From Hydractinia symbiolongicarpus (lineage: Eukaryota; Cnidaria; Hydrozoa; Anthoathecata; Hydractiniidae): a DNA stretch of 64,000 nt. The stretch is taken from the NCBI RefSeq assembly GCF_029227915.1, contig NC_079876.1:26075828-26139827 (forward strand), read 5' to 3'. Positions 45,901-57,439 of this stretch are shown here, piece after piece. How positions within the stretch are numbered: position 1 is the first letter of the stretch; each line of letters opens with the position of its first letter. The notes under the pieces were generated by a model. It worked only from the letters and a program-made list of their open reading frames with translations, searched no databases and was not told the origin of the DNA. Made by a program: the position numbers and the translations under genes.

Positions 45901-48900
45901 AAATGCGATCTAAAAAATCTTTTCTATCGCCGCTTTTCATTTATAAACTTTTAAAATGCGATCTAAATAATCTTTTCTATCGCCGCTTTTTTTTTTAAAC
46001 TTTTAAAATGTGATCTTAAAGGTTACCTTCCGCTAAAAATCAAGTTGAGCTCATATGAAAGATCTTGAAAGTTGTCTAGAAATCTTTTTATTTTTTTCAA
46101 AAATCTTTATCCCTTCTCGAGATATTTGTCTTAAAAGTAGCGCTAATTATGCTAAATTGTGACGTCATAAGTATGCATTGAGCATAATTATGGTAACTAA
46201 ATAAAAAAATTTATGTAAAATGTTCAAAACCTGTCAAAGTGAACGGCCAGAAAATATTTTTAACTCTATATGGCTTTTCAAAAATGTTAAATTAACTCCC
46301 TTGCAGAGCATATTCATGACATCATGCATAATTAGTTAATCTTCTTAGTCCAAATTCTAAAGAACTAATCAAGGATTTTAAAAAAAATATTCAAATTCCT
46401 AGACAACCTTTCAAGCTCTTTCAATGAGCTCAACTTGATTTTTCACGGGAGGTAACCTATCGCAATGTTATTGTTCTGTGTAACGCGTCCGTGGTAGATT
46501 ACATTCAGACTGTACTGTAGCATGCAGGTATATACCAAATTTGTGTTAAATGTAAATGCAAAGTGTAATTTAGTGCCTCATTATTTTGCTGAGTATACAT
46601 GAAAGTGCTCTCCTGAAGTTATTTATATTTTTTTATGACGTACACATTTTAAGTAATAAACAGGGATTATATGTATCCATTAAAGAAAACTAAAAAACTG
46701 TTGACATCTCTTTATTAATAACAGCTGCATTTTGTATCTGTGTCATTTTTACAGGTTAAAAACTATTTTTTAATACCAGGGACAAATATAGTCAAAAAAT
46801 TTTCTAGTGTAAACAATGTTGAAGTTAAAAATTACATCTGTTTTTGAAAATCTACCAAAAGCTTCCTAACAATGAACCTCAATAGTATTATCTTAGAGAA
46901 CTTTTTTGACGTGATAAGAACAACTGAAGGACCAAATGCATTTTGAAAGCAAAGAAATAAAATGAAAATAAGAAATAGGAAACAAATTTTTAGAAAATTA
47001 ATTTCAAATATATTTAAAAAAAGTCCAACAATATAAAAACAAAGACTGAGTAAATGTATTTATTATGTATTCCATGGCTTCTGTTGCAGTAGTATATCAT
47101 TTCAAGCAAAAATCTCATTGCAAATATAATGAATCATAGTGAATCATCCAAACAACAAGCTAAAAACTTTGCCTGGCCTTGCCTTGCCTTGTCTTATAAT
47201 ATCACTGTTTTTGTTTTAATGAATAGAATAAGTTTTACAGTAACTTCTTTCAAACATCTTTAGTTGCTTATTGTTTAACGTATTTGCTTTTTAATGTGAA
47301 AATGAATTTCTTAAATGCTTTCAGTAAATGAACATGTTTAATGGGGTAGCCCTAACTTAAAAAATAGAATACTTGCTCCCTGAGGGGTCTGCAAAAAACA
47401 TAACCTGTATTGGTATGCTTGTTGCATATTTTCTATTAGCTAGCAATAATTCTCCTTTTGGCTGACTTTAAAATTACCAATGAAATTGAAATTTTAGTCT
47501 CCTATTGGTCATTCTAAATGGCTATATCAGCCTTGATGACCATTAAAATCAGCACACAATATAAAACTTCTGTAACTTGTTGCATATGTTGGCTAAGTTG
47601 ACAAAGTTGCAGTGATAATTCACTAAACTTTTTATTCAAAGCAGTGCAACTCAGTATTTTTTGGACTTAATACAACTTCAAGTTCATGGTTAGCTGGAAT
47701 TTAGGATAAAATCCATCATGATGCAACTTAATTGCTCAAAGCTCATAGTTGTGTACCTGCTTTTAGGCAAAATAAAACTTTCAAAAATTCAGGTTCATTG
47801 TGCTTTAATTTTTATTTCAATGTTCACGTTGGTTCTTTTTTAGGAGGCTTAGGTTGGGGAAGGTGTGACAAATGTGATAAGTATCGTCCTCCACGCTCAC
47901 ACCACTGCAGTCGATGTGGAAAGTGTGTAAGAAAATTGGATCACCATTGCATATGGTATGAATAATTAAATCTTTAAAAAAAAAACACCATGCCTAAGAA
48001 CAAGTAAAAATATTTTTCGAAGGGAGGGTGTGACAGATATGACAAAGTTTGACCTTGCTTTCTTTGTTTTAAATCATTCACCTGTTTCCACGCTATAGTC
48101 ACTGCATTTTAAAAAGACTACAGTGGTCGACCCACTACAAGGAAACTGAGCTACTTTTCCCAAAAATCTTTATCATGCTGAAATCTTCGCAACTAGCTAT
48201 AGTTTTTATGTGAAACCCATCCGAGCCTGTTATCACCCTGTGATCAAGCTGGTACCTCTCAATATTATATATGGTGGGATTTGAAACAGAGGACTTCTGG
48301 CATAATACCCTACTACTAGGCTACTTCTGCTTCTTATTTCTCTCTGACTATATCGTCGCAAAAGGAAATTGTTTGCCACTTAGTTCCTACCTCATGTCTT
48401 TTTAGGATTAACAATTGCGTAGGTGAAGACAACAATGGCTTGTTTATACGCTTCTTGTCTTATTCATGGCTCCAGACAAGTGTCTCAGCAGTATTATGTC
48501 TTACCCACTATATGAACTGGTTTCCACCTTGCGCAACATGTATTGACTTGGTATTGTTATCTCGCTAGTTTAATTTCACATAATTGTTATGTGGAGGAAA
48601 TGAAAGCAATAAGATTGAATTATTGACTTTTCTTATTTAGAACAGTCAGGATGGCTACTTGAAAATTAAAATTATCATCTTATTTCTTGATGTTTCATGG
48701 TTTATTGTATTCCTGTCTGGTTTGATGGTGCATAAATTAATTCTTCTAGCTGCGGTATGTTTTTACCAGTTTTCACTGCACTAATTTAGCATACTATTGA
48801 TAGCACATGCAAAATACAGCTTAACCGAAAGCCTGCCTTAAATGCTTATTGTGTGCTAGTTAATTGACTACCACAATTTTTCTGAAAAAGACTGAACAAA

Positions 48901-49421
48901 TGCAAATTTATGGTGTAGCTGGCTGAAATATCTTGGGACTGTTTACATAAACCCCCATAGCTGATGGCTTGCCTAACCATATTTTTCATGCTAACTGCTT
49001 CTATGTTTTTATCTGTTTAAATGGACGATATTTATGACATTTTTATGCACAAGACTGGCCCAATAAGCAAGGTCTTTTTTCTGAACCAAAATTCTTCATG
49101 CGCATAAACCAATCTTTCTTATGAACACGTACACAATTTTCTAAAAAGATAAAAGCCTCTTGAAGGAGTAACTTCCGCCACTTTTACATTTTTTTTGTGT
49201 TTTTATTTTTGTAGGATATGACAACAATAGAAACTTTTGACAGCGGTGGTTTACTTCGAGCGAGGGTATTTGATATTAGAAACCCTGGTTTTATAAAACA
49301 TCTTTCTGTAGCATTTGGTACTACTAACATGTTGTTATGGTTTGTTCCATGTTGTTGTGGAAGCCGTATTGTGCCTGAATATGAAAGCCCAGTTGAAAGT
49401 CCATGGATGTATAATGTGTGA
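42913..49421 (+). CDS. ZDHHC21: ZDHHC21-type protein S-palmitoyltransferase
   Basis: DHHC enzymes attach palmitate to cytosolic cysteines of membrane-associated proteins from within Golgi or plasma membrane. Exons: 42913-43072, 45342-45431, 47844-47955, 48406-48550, 48641-48754, 49215-49421; phases all match and the product is 275 residues, close to the 265 of human ZDHHC21. Two hydrophobic segments (about 15-40 and 50-72) precede the SDPGK motif; the Cys-rich domain runs from [19 protein letters not shown] through KLDHHCIW to [13 protein letters not shown], with the DHHC catalytic cysteine intact. Two more membrane segments follow, then a TTIE motif and [12 protein letters not shown] near the end, as in ZDHHC21. 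After DHHC the residue is Ile where most family members have Pro. The last residues have several cysteines (PCCCGS), plausible palmitoylation sites. Intron 2 starts inside a repeat insertion. Confidence 0.93.
44413..44458. repeat. Direct repeat of AAGAAAGAGGAATTGTACCAACCTT
   Basis: Two adjacent copies of a roughly 24-bp sequence lie in ZDHHC21 intron 1. The second copy runs into a CCCAGGGCTC end resembling the CAACCTCG palindromic family; a CAACCTCGCG end lies near 44318. Confidence 0.7.
45710..46020. repeat. 53-bp tandem repeat, about six copies
   Basis: Unit close to TTTCTATCGCCGCTTTTCG, then TTTATAAACTTTTAAAATGCG and ATCTAAAAAAT. The array sits inside the composite element in ZDHHC21 intron 2. 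Confidence 0.9.
46021..46457. mobile_element. 437-bp element with GGTTACC inverted ends
   Basis: Left arm GGTTACCTTCCGCTAAAAAT then CAAGTTGAGCTCAT; the right arm is its near-exact reverse complement ending GGTAACC. Similarity of the arms continues through AAGATCTTGAAAGTTGTCTAG. No coding capacity, so a miniature inverted-repeat transposon nested in the larger element. Confidence 0.8.
48250..48335 (-). repeat. Degraded tRNA-like SINE head in ZDHHC21 intron 3
   Basis: The minus strand reads AGTAGCCTAGTAGTAGGG, a loose A box, and GTTTCAAATCCCACC, a B box. The body was not matched to another copy. Confidence 0.4.
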
Positions 49422-51019
49422 CAAAGAGGGGTGATAAAATAATCCTGTTTTGTCGGACAAGTGTGTTACCACTTCGGAAGGTATTTTGTGCAGGTGTATT
49501 GCTGATGTTTAATAACACAGTGCATAAAAAGTTTATGTGGGTAATTGAGTATAATCTAATGCTAAAATTTGGACAATGTGACAAAGAGACATAACATAAA
49601 CTGTTTTAGTCTTACCAATCGAAACGTTTGTTACTGCTTCAAAAAGGTATATTTTGTACGTGTATTTTCTATGCTTATGCACGTACCTTATGAGGAGAAA
49701 ATTTGGCACTATGGTTGAAATTGATTTAACTCTAAATTTATTGATTTAACTGTAAATGTATTTAACTTAGGAAGTTCTCAAATATTTTAAATTAAGCATG
49801 GACAAAATTTTTTCCCCAAATTTACCAATCCGGCCCAATTTTTTCCACGCCAGAATCTCTCCTTTTTAGGTCTATTGTGCATTTTAGTGTTGTCATGGAC
49901 TGTATGAATACACTTGATTTTTAAAGGCTTTTATATGTTTTACCAGTATTTTTTTTATCTTAGTTACAGTTTTACAAGAACTTGTTAAAGGTCATGTTGA
50001 AGGGGTCTATATATGTCATGAAGGATTTTCGACACTATTTCCTTAAATATTTCATGCAAATAAATATATAGACTGACATGAGATAGTATTCACAGTAATT
50101 TGATTAGATACAAATCTAACGGAGTTGAGATCTTTGATTTTAACTCTGTGTCAATATTTTGGGTATGTGATTTAAAGTAATTCAATCTGGCAACACTTTT
50201 GTGAAGACCTGCCTGTCACAAAAGGAAAAATCACTGAGAAAAGAAAAGTACTTCTTTTGCTGTAATATTTCGTGCTTCACTATACAAAGTAAAATAGACA
50301 CAGAAAAAGTACATTTAGTGTACTCTATTGCTTTTTAAATAAATCTGAAACACAACCAAATAAAATTGGTTAATCTCCTAAAAATTTTATCTGTGAACTC
50401 TAAACTAAAAGGAGTTAACTTAATGGCTTCCGTCTTCTATGAGATCTTCAAACAAAGTTATTTCAAATTAGTTATTTCTTTTTTTTGCATATGAATGGTG
50501 AGTGTGCCTTGTTTTAGCCTTATCAAAATTTTGGATGGGGCTGTTTGGAGCTTGTTGAGCATAGATAGCTAAATGATTCATTATTACAATCTTATTGCTC
50601 TTAACATTACTGTACATTTTAATTGCTTTTAAATTGGTGGGCTTCCTCACATTTGCAAAGCAATTCAATTATGGTGAGAAAGATAACAAAAAGTTGAAAA
50701 CAGATTTGGAGCAGAATTGGTTAGCACAGTTATCGCTTAAGTTGTAGGTAGTCTTTATGTTAGCAAATGTTTCTTTCATCAGCTTGATCGATTGCATATT
50801 TGAAAAAATACTTTTTACCAGTACGAGAATTACAGAATAACATTGCTGTAGTAAATTATTGAAATGTTGAAATATTCATTTCTTATCATGATCAAATTAT
50901 ACCTAAATACAAGTTTATTCTTCTTTATTATTAAATAACCCTAACAGCTTACTTCCTAATCTTTAATTTTTTCCCCGAATCTTTCCTGATTTTGGTTCTT
51001 CAAACTTCCACACCTCTGA
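49422..51019. other. ZDHHC21 3' region and spacer
   Basis: Probable 3' untranslated region with AATAAA words at 50059-50064 and 50338-50343. No other gene is visible before the satellite begins. Two related segments after the stop (TGTGACAAAGAG at about 49419 and 49576) suggest a local duplication of about 155 bp. Confidence 0.5.
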
Positions 51020-54000
51020 TGTCATCAATCCATTTTTATTTGTCTGTCACATCAATATTATTTTGACACAACAAATGCTCAACACATGAGATGTAACCAA
51101 ACCATGCGTCCAACATGGTGTTCCATTGTTCACATCTACACTGTTGATGTTTTGTACATCATTTCGACATAAAATATCTAATTCTGTGTGACGGTTATTC
51201 CATGCAACATGTTAACTGTTTTGTTTGATTTTGTCTTTTGCCCAAACATTAATTTTGTTATTGATGAAACTTCCCACTATTGATCAATTGTTTATTAATA
51301 TCAAAAATAAAATAAACTTTAAAACTTACTTATTTTGATTGAACAAAAATTCAACACATGAGATGTAACCAAACCATGCAGCCTAATGTAATGGTGTTTT
51401 GTTGTAAACATCTACACTGTTGGTGTTTTGTACATCATGTCGACATAAAATATCTAATATTGCGTGATGGTCATTCCATGCAACAGGTGTTAACTCTTTG
51501 TTTATTCTTTTTTCACTCAAACAGTACTTTAATTAATAGAAAGTTCCAATAGTGTGCATTCATCTTCCTCTCTCATGTGGACGATGTTTAGATGGATTGT
51601 GAGAAATTGATCCCTTTAAATTCCACTATTGATGAATTGTCTTTATAACATGCTGTCCACATCAATAGTGTGCATTCATATTCCTCTCTCTTCAGGGCGA
51701 TGGTTAGATGGATGGTAAAGATACAGTTAATAACATTTTTTAACAGTCATAACATTTTCGTTAAGCCAATTCCCAGTATAGTTTTCTTGTTAACACACAA
51801 AAGGCATATCAGCCACTTTAAAATTATAGAATTTTTATCCTACAGTGTGAATCCATTTTTATTTGTGATCATCACAGCAATATTTTTTTGACGCCACGAA
51901 GGGTTAACACATGAGATGTTACCAAACCATGCGTCCAACATGGTGTTCCATTGTTCACATCTACACTGTTGATGTTTTGTACATCATTTCGACGTAAAAT
52001 ATCTAATTCTGTGTGACGGTTATTCCATGCAACATGTTAACTGTTTTGTTTGATTTTGTCTTCTGCCCAAACATTAATTTTGTTATTGATGAAACTTTCC
52101 ACTATTGATCAATTGTTTATTGATATCAAAAATAAAATGAACTTTAAAACTTACTTATTTTGATTGAACAAAAATTCAACACATGAGATGTAACCAAACC
52201 ATGCAGCCTAATGTAATGGTGTTTTGTTGTAAACATCTACACTGTTGATGTTTTGTACATCATGTCGACATAAAATATCTAATATTGCGTGATGGTCATT
52301 CCATGCAACAAGTGTTAACTCTTTGTTTATTTTTTTTTCACTCAAACAGTACTTTTATTGATAGAAAGTTCCAATAGTGTGCATTCATCTTCCTCTCTCA
52401 TGTGGACGATGTTTAGATGGATTGTGAGAAATTGATCCCTTTAAATTCCACTATTGATGAATTGTCTTTATAACATGCTGTCCACATCAATAGTGTGCAT
52501 TCATATTCCCCTCTCTTCAGGGCGATGGTTAGATGGATGGTAAAGATACAGTTAATAACATTTTTTAACAGTCATAACATTTTCGTTAAGCCAATTCCCA
52601 GTATAGTTTTCTTGTTAACACACAAAAGGCATATCAGCCACTTTAGAATTATAGAATTGTTATCCTACAGTGTGAATCCATTTTTATTTGTGATCATCAC
52701 AGCAATATTTTTTTGACGCCACGAAGGGTTAACACATGAGATGTTACCAAACCATGCGTCCAACATGGTGTTCCATTGTTCACATCTACACTGTTGATGT
52801 TTTGTACATCATTTCCACATAAAATATCTAATTCTGTGTGACGGTTATTTCATGCAACATGTTAACTGTTTTGTTTGATTTTGTCTTCTGCCCAAACATT
52901 AATTTTGTTATTGATGAAACTTTCCACTATTGATCAATTGTTTATTGATATCAAAAATAAAATAAACTTTAAAACTTACTTATTTTGATTGAACAAAAAT
53001 TCAACACATGAGATGTAACCAAACCATGCAGCCTAATGTAATGGTGTTTTGTTGTAAACATCTACACTGTTGATGTTTTGTACATCATGTCGACATAAAA
53101 TATCTAATATTGCGTGATGGTCATTCCATGCAACAAGTGTTAACTCTTTGTTTATTTTTTTTTCACTCAAACAGTACTTTTATTGATAGAAAGTTCCAAT
53201 AGTGTGCATTCATCTTCCTCTCTCATGTGGACGATGTTTAGATGGATTGTGAGAAATTGATCCCTTTAAATTCCACTATTGATGAATTGTCTTTATAACA
53301 TGCTGTCCACATCAATAGTGTGCATTCATATTCCCCTCTCTTCAGGGCGATGGTTAGATGGATGGTAAAGATACAGTTAATAACATTTTTTAACAGTCAT
53401 AACATTTTCGTTAAGCCAATTCCCAGTATAGTTTTCTTGTTAACACACAAAAGGCATATCAGCCACTTTAAAATTATAGAATTGTTATCCTACAGTGTGA
53501 ATCCATTTTTATTTGTGATCATCACAGCAATATTTTTTTGACGCCACGAAGGGTTAACACATGAGATGTTACCAAACCATGCGTCCAACATGGTGTTCCA
53601 TTGTTCACATCTACACTGTTGATGTTTTGTACATCATTTCCACATAAAATATCTAATTCTGTGTGACGGTTATTCCATGCAACATGTTAACTGTTTTGTT
53701 TGATTTTGTCTTCTGCCCAAACATTAATTTTGTTATTGATGAAACTTCCCACTATTGATCAATTGTTTATTGATATCAAAAATAAAATAAACTTTAAAAC
53801 TTACTTATTTTGATTGAACAAAAATTCAACACATGAGATGTAACCAAACCATGCAGCCTAATGTAATGGTGTTTTGTTGTAAACATCTACACTGTTGATG
53901 TTTTGTACATCATGTCGACATAAAATATCTAATATTGCGTGATGGTCATTCCATGCAACAAGTGTTAACTCTTTGTTTATTCTTTTTTCACTCAAACAGT

Positions 54001-54614
54001 ACTTTAATTGATAGAAAGTTCCAATAGTGTGCAATCATCTTCCTCTCTCATGTGGACGATGTTTAGATGGATTGTGAGAAAGTGATCCCTTTAAATTCCA
54101 CTATTGATGAATTGTCTTTATAACATGCTGTCCACATCAATAGTGTGCATTCATATTCCTCTCTCTTCAGGGCGATGGTTAGATTGATGGTAAAGATACA
54201 GTTAATAACATTTTTTAACAGTCATAACATTTTCGTAAAGCCAATTCCCAGTATAGTTTTCTTGTTAACACACAAAAGGCATATCAGCCACTTTAGAATT
54301 ATAGAATTGTTATCCTACAGTGTGAATCCATTTTTATTTGTGATCGTCACAGCAATATTTTTTTGACGCCACGAAGGGTTAACACATGAGATGTTACCAA
54401 ACCATGCGTCCAACATGGTGTTCCATTGTTCCCATCTACACTGTTGATGTTTCGTACATCATTTCGACATAAAATATCTAATTCTGTGTGAGGGTTATTC
54501 CATGCAACATGTTAACTGTTTTGTTTGATTTTGTCTTTTGCCCAAACATTAATTTTGTTATTGATGAAACTTCCCACTATTGATCAATTGTTTATTGATA
54601 TCAAAAATAAAATA
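51020..54614. repeat. 825-bp satellite array, left part
   Basis: About four and a third units repeat with a period of 825 bp (the segment at 51670 recurs at 52495, 53320 and 54145). Copies differ at only a few percent of bases. Each unit has internal relatives: two diverged blocks beginning AACACATGAGATGT about 273 bp apart, and two CAATAGTGTGCATTCAT blocks about 116 bp apart. A 73-codon frame recurs in each unit but shows no sign of being a gene. Confidence 0.97.
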
Positions 54615-54616
54615 AG

Positions 54617-55324
54617 AAGGTTGGTACTGGTACCCCAACGACTGATACCTTTACTAATATCATTCGTTGTGATTATCTCGGTGGTTTACTTGACCCTCCG
54701 TTTCATGGTACTGGTTTAGATGGCAACCAATGGGCTACTCCTCTTTGCGTTACTAACAAGTTACCTAGTAACAGCTTAATACAAGCCTTGTTATCTAAGA
54801 GCCATAAAAAGTTTGATAAAGTTGGTAATTGTATGTCTTATGAAGATATGGCTAAAATCAACACTGACTGGGGAAATAGTTGTAAAGTTTTCCATGGTTT
54901 GAATCCTGTACCAGTTTACGATGTTAATCCTATGAAGCCGATTTTATTCGCGTTTAGCCGATTTATGAAAGGTGATAGTGTTCAACCGTACCGAGTTTAT
55001 GGCGAGATTCAAGTTACGCATACTATCGAGATTCTTAAGAATCACATGTTTCATCCAAATTATTCGGACAATTGGTGGCCTTGTGAAGTTGGCCGTACTA
55101 ATCAGCAACCACCGATTATGTTCGGCGAAGAAGCCGTTTACTACACATCCGGCGATAAACTCATTATCAATCAACTCGGTTCAGATCGTCCTCAGACCGC
55201 CCAGTTTCGCCCTTTTACTGTTTACAATCCTTATGTTTACAGTACAACAAGTGTTATACTTGGTGATACCCAAGATGATGTTCCCGAAGAAGAAGAACAA
55301 GTAGATGTTGACGATACAGACTAA
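54617..55324 (+). pseudogene. Unit A capsid protein, C-terminal fragment
   Basis: An open frame enters directly from the satellite junction and runs to the stop at 55324; only the last roughly 235 codons of the capsid gene remain. It aligns in frame with the end of the unit B capsid, sharing the DYLGGLLDPP-like and FMKGDSVQPYRVYGEI segments, and ends in an acidic tail. The two proteins are roughly two-thirds identical by eye. The 5' part and promoter were lost at integration, so this is a truncated copy. Confidence 0.8.
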
Positions 55325-55352
55325 GACACTAAAGATTTTTGTATATATTTCT

Positions 55353-55835
55353 TTAAAGAAAAGAATTTACAATCTTATTACAGTATGATGTAGTTATAAT
55401 TGCATTCTCTTCTGCGTTGAAATTCCCGTATTTTTCGTACAACACCTTTGCGATATGCCTCCCATGTTTCTTCATTAGTACGATGTTGCCTTCTTTAATC
55501 CTCATCGTTAACAGGATATTCATCTTTATTATCATTGCTCTGTTGTTTATCGCGTTGAATTCTTTGCTGTGATGTATAACCACATCCGTTCTTCGTTTTC
55601 CATTCATAGTTACCACAACTGGTCTTTTCGGTATCGGTATAGGTGTTTTATATTTTACGTCGGACTCCAGATTAGCATTCCCTTCGAACAACGCTTTTAA
55701 TATTTGTATAACATCCTCTGTTTCCATCAAGCACTCTTCACATCTGTAAATGTCGGATCCCGGCAGATTCTCTAATATACCATCTCGTTCCATTCTCAAA
55801 TATACCGTCTCGTTCCACCAATTCATCGTCTTCAT
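55353..55835 (-). pseudogene. Unit A helicase gene remnant, N-terminal half deleted
   Basis: The frame matches the unit B helicase from the segment LPGSDIYRCEECLME to its C-terminus. The preceding roughly 200 residues, which in B include the Walker A loop, are missing. A short duplicated word (AATATACC-TCTCGTTCCA on plus, about 55775-55820) marks the deletion joint. With no ATP-binding loop this copy cannot encode a working superfamily 3 helicase. Downstream residues are not obviously broken. Confidence 0.8.
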
Positions 55836-56232
55836 GTCTCATCTCGTTTACAATCGTCAGTGTTTGTCGTCTGTCTGGTTCATCTTCATTATCTTTTTTG
55901 TCGTCAGTGAAGCATACATCTCTTTTGAAGTCTTGCGCGTCCATATCCCAATGCAATCCTTGAATATTACATCGTTCTTTACAATGTTCGCAGATCCATC
56001 GTCCGTCCATAGATTTGTAGACATCATTATCTTCTGCTGTTTGTTTAACATCATAATCACGTTGCAATTTTAACCACAATGCACTTGCTTTATCGTTTCT
56101 CTTTTTGAATTCTCGTTGTTCTCCCAATGTTGCCATGTATTCATCTTCTTCATATTCATGCAATATTCGTTGTGCTTCAGCATAAGCTTCACGTAATTCG
56201 TCTTCATCCAAGATTCTATTGGAGTAGTTCAT
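55738..56232 (-). pseudogene. Unit A replication ORF2, C-terminal portion
   Basis: Homologous to the C-terminal part of unit B ORF2: shared LHEYEEDEYMATLGEQR and a zinc-binding-like WICEHC. The N-terminal part of the same protein lies in a different frame (56216-56746), so A carries a frame break at about 56216-56232 that B lacks. The 3' end runs into the deletion joint of the helicase remnant. Confidence 0.65.
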
Positions 56233-56831
56233 CGGTGCATCTTTTTTTTGTAACAGGTGTTACATTTCTCTTCTTCTTCGGGATTTCTGTGTCTTTTTGT
56301 GCATTTTCTTTGTGAATTCTCTTCTTGATCAAAGTCTCGTTGCTCTTTTTCTGCTTGTCTTCGTTTAAGGTATGCTCTGAGATTGTCGAGGTGTTCCCGA
56401 TTTTTGACCATAATTTGGTAGATTTCACACTCACAGGTTTTACACTTATTTGAGTTGCCTGCTTTCTGAATTTGTCGACAACCTTGGCAATTTGCTGTTC
56501 CAAGTCGATTAAAGAAGGCCCGATTGATGACTCTTCTATCGATAAGTCGCTTACCTTGTTCATCTGATCGCCAGGAGATGATTGCATGAGCATGGAACTT
56601 GCTTTTGTTTTTGCATCCCGAGTGGAAGAGGATTTCTCCAGCTTTTCCGAACGCTCTAACAAGTTCTCTGAGTTCTTTTTCGTAGTTTTCTGGATCGAAA
56701 CATTCTCCTTCACTGTCGTGATATTTCCCTCCTGAGAAGACTGCATGACTCAATACAAATGTACATCCACCAATAATCTCCTTTAGTATTTCGTTTTCTT
56801 TAATAGCAAACTCTTTTATTATTCTTGACAT
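56229..56831 (-). CDS. Unit A replication ORF1 with HUH-like motif
   Basis: A 200-codon open frame equivalent to unit B ORF1 (60787-61413): the KFHAHAIISW motif, the RLIDRRVINRA segment and a pair of CxxC motifs are all present. It is intact in itself, but the rest of this unit's replication region is broken. A TATA-like promoter lies about 55 bp upstream. The same start is found, inverted, in piece C. Confidence 0.7.
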   Translation of the reverse strand: MSRIIKEFAIKENEILKEIIGGCTFVLSHAVFSGGKYHDSEGECFDPENYEKELRELVRAFGKAGEILFHSGCKNKSKFHAHAIISWRSDEQGKRLIDRRVINRAFFNRLGTANCQGCRQIQKAGNSNKCKTCECEIYQIMVKNREHLDNLRAYLKRRQAEKEQRDFDQEENSQRKCTKRHRNPEEEEKCNTCYKKKMHR

Positions 56832-56883
56832 GACCGTACTCTACGATGTCTAACATCAACTAACGCACCCCCGTCATTTCTTT

Positions 56884-56891
56884 CTTATATA
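56884..56891 (-). promoter_or_regulatory. TATA-like promoter of unit A replication genes
   Basis: TATATAAG on the minus strand, about 55 bp before the ATG at 56831. Unit B (61466-61473) and piece C (61937-61944) have the same box at similar spacing, which supports a common viral promoter. Confidence 0.65.
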
Positions 56892-56946
56892 GTACCGATT
56901 CCTATTAATACCCCCGTCCCTAGATAAATAAATAACAATAGCGCTA

Positions 56947-57142
56947 TTTATCTAGGGGCCTAAGACCTAGATCTATTATATAGGCTTAAACCCTATAGCC
57001 ACTACTCCCCCTGACTACTCCAGCTGGCTCAGGCCTTTAGCAGCCCTTTGGGCTGGCCTGCAGCTGGAGTAGTCAGGGGGAGTAGTGGCTATAGGGTTTA
57101 AGCCTATATAATAGATCTAGGTCTTAGGCCCCTAGATAAATA
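56947..57142. repeat. Terminal palindrome P1 between units A and B
   Basis: A nearly perfect 196-bp palindrome centred near 57044. The stem includes CTAGGGGCCTAAGACCTAG and TATAGCCACTACTCCCCCTG. The centre, AGCAGCCCTTTGGGCTG, carries short internal palindromes able to form the side arms of a T- or Y-shaped parvoviral hairpin. The left half of P1 is repeated at 57143-57211 as the start of the unit B terminus. Confidence 0.9.
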
Positions 57143-57211
57143 TTTATCTAGGGGCCTAAGACCTAGATCTATTATATAGGCTTAAACCCTATAGCCACTA
57201 CTCCCCCTGAC

Positions 57212-57334
57212 TTTCTTAAAGACTTAAAGCCTTCGGGGTTTCGGGGGGGGGGGAGAAAGGCCATTTTTTAACTGTTATATGTTCTGCCCTTTCTCCCCCC
57301 CCCCGAAACCCCGAAGGCTTTAAGTCTTTAAGAA
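57212..57334. repeat. Terminal palindrome P3 on the capsid side of unit B
   Basis: Arms TTTCTTAAAGACTTAAAGCC and its continuation through CTTCGGGG and a G9-G10 run pair with the matching C-rich reverse complement at 57293-57333. The loop is about 40 bp. Its arms differ from P1 and P2, so the two ends of unit B are not identical. Confidence 0.85.
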
Positions 57335-57403
57335 ATCGCGCATTTTTTTGGCGCACTTATTTGTTTAGTTATGTCAACAACTTTTATGTCAACAACTGTT
57401 TTG

Positions 57404-57411
57404 TATATATA
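57404..57411 (+). promoter_or_regulatory. TATA-like promoter on the capsid side of unit B
   Basis: TATATATA, preceded by two direct copies of ATGTCAACAACT at about 57371-57397. It lies 30-40 bp before the first ATG at 57440 and about 220 bp before the capsid ATG. Confidence 0.5.
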
Positions 57412-57439
57412 TGTTATGTTTTATTTTTAGTTAGTTAGT

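Larger units (their letters stand above)
45436..46521. mobile_element. About 1.09-kb composite inverted-repeat element at the start of ZDHHC21 intron 2
   Basis: TACAGTACAGTCTGAATG with its continuation through ATCTACC (45441-45467) is repeated in reverse complement at 46493-46519. The 10-bp ATGCAGGTAT stands on both outer sides (45426-45435 and 46522-46531), as expected for a target-site duplication, although a few bases separate it from each arm. No transposase is encoded. Inside lie a 53-bp tandem array and a second inverted-repeat element. Confidence 0.7.
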
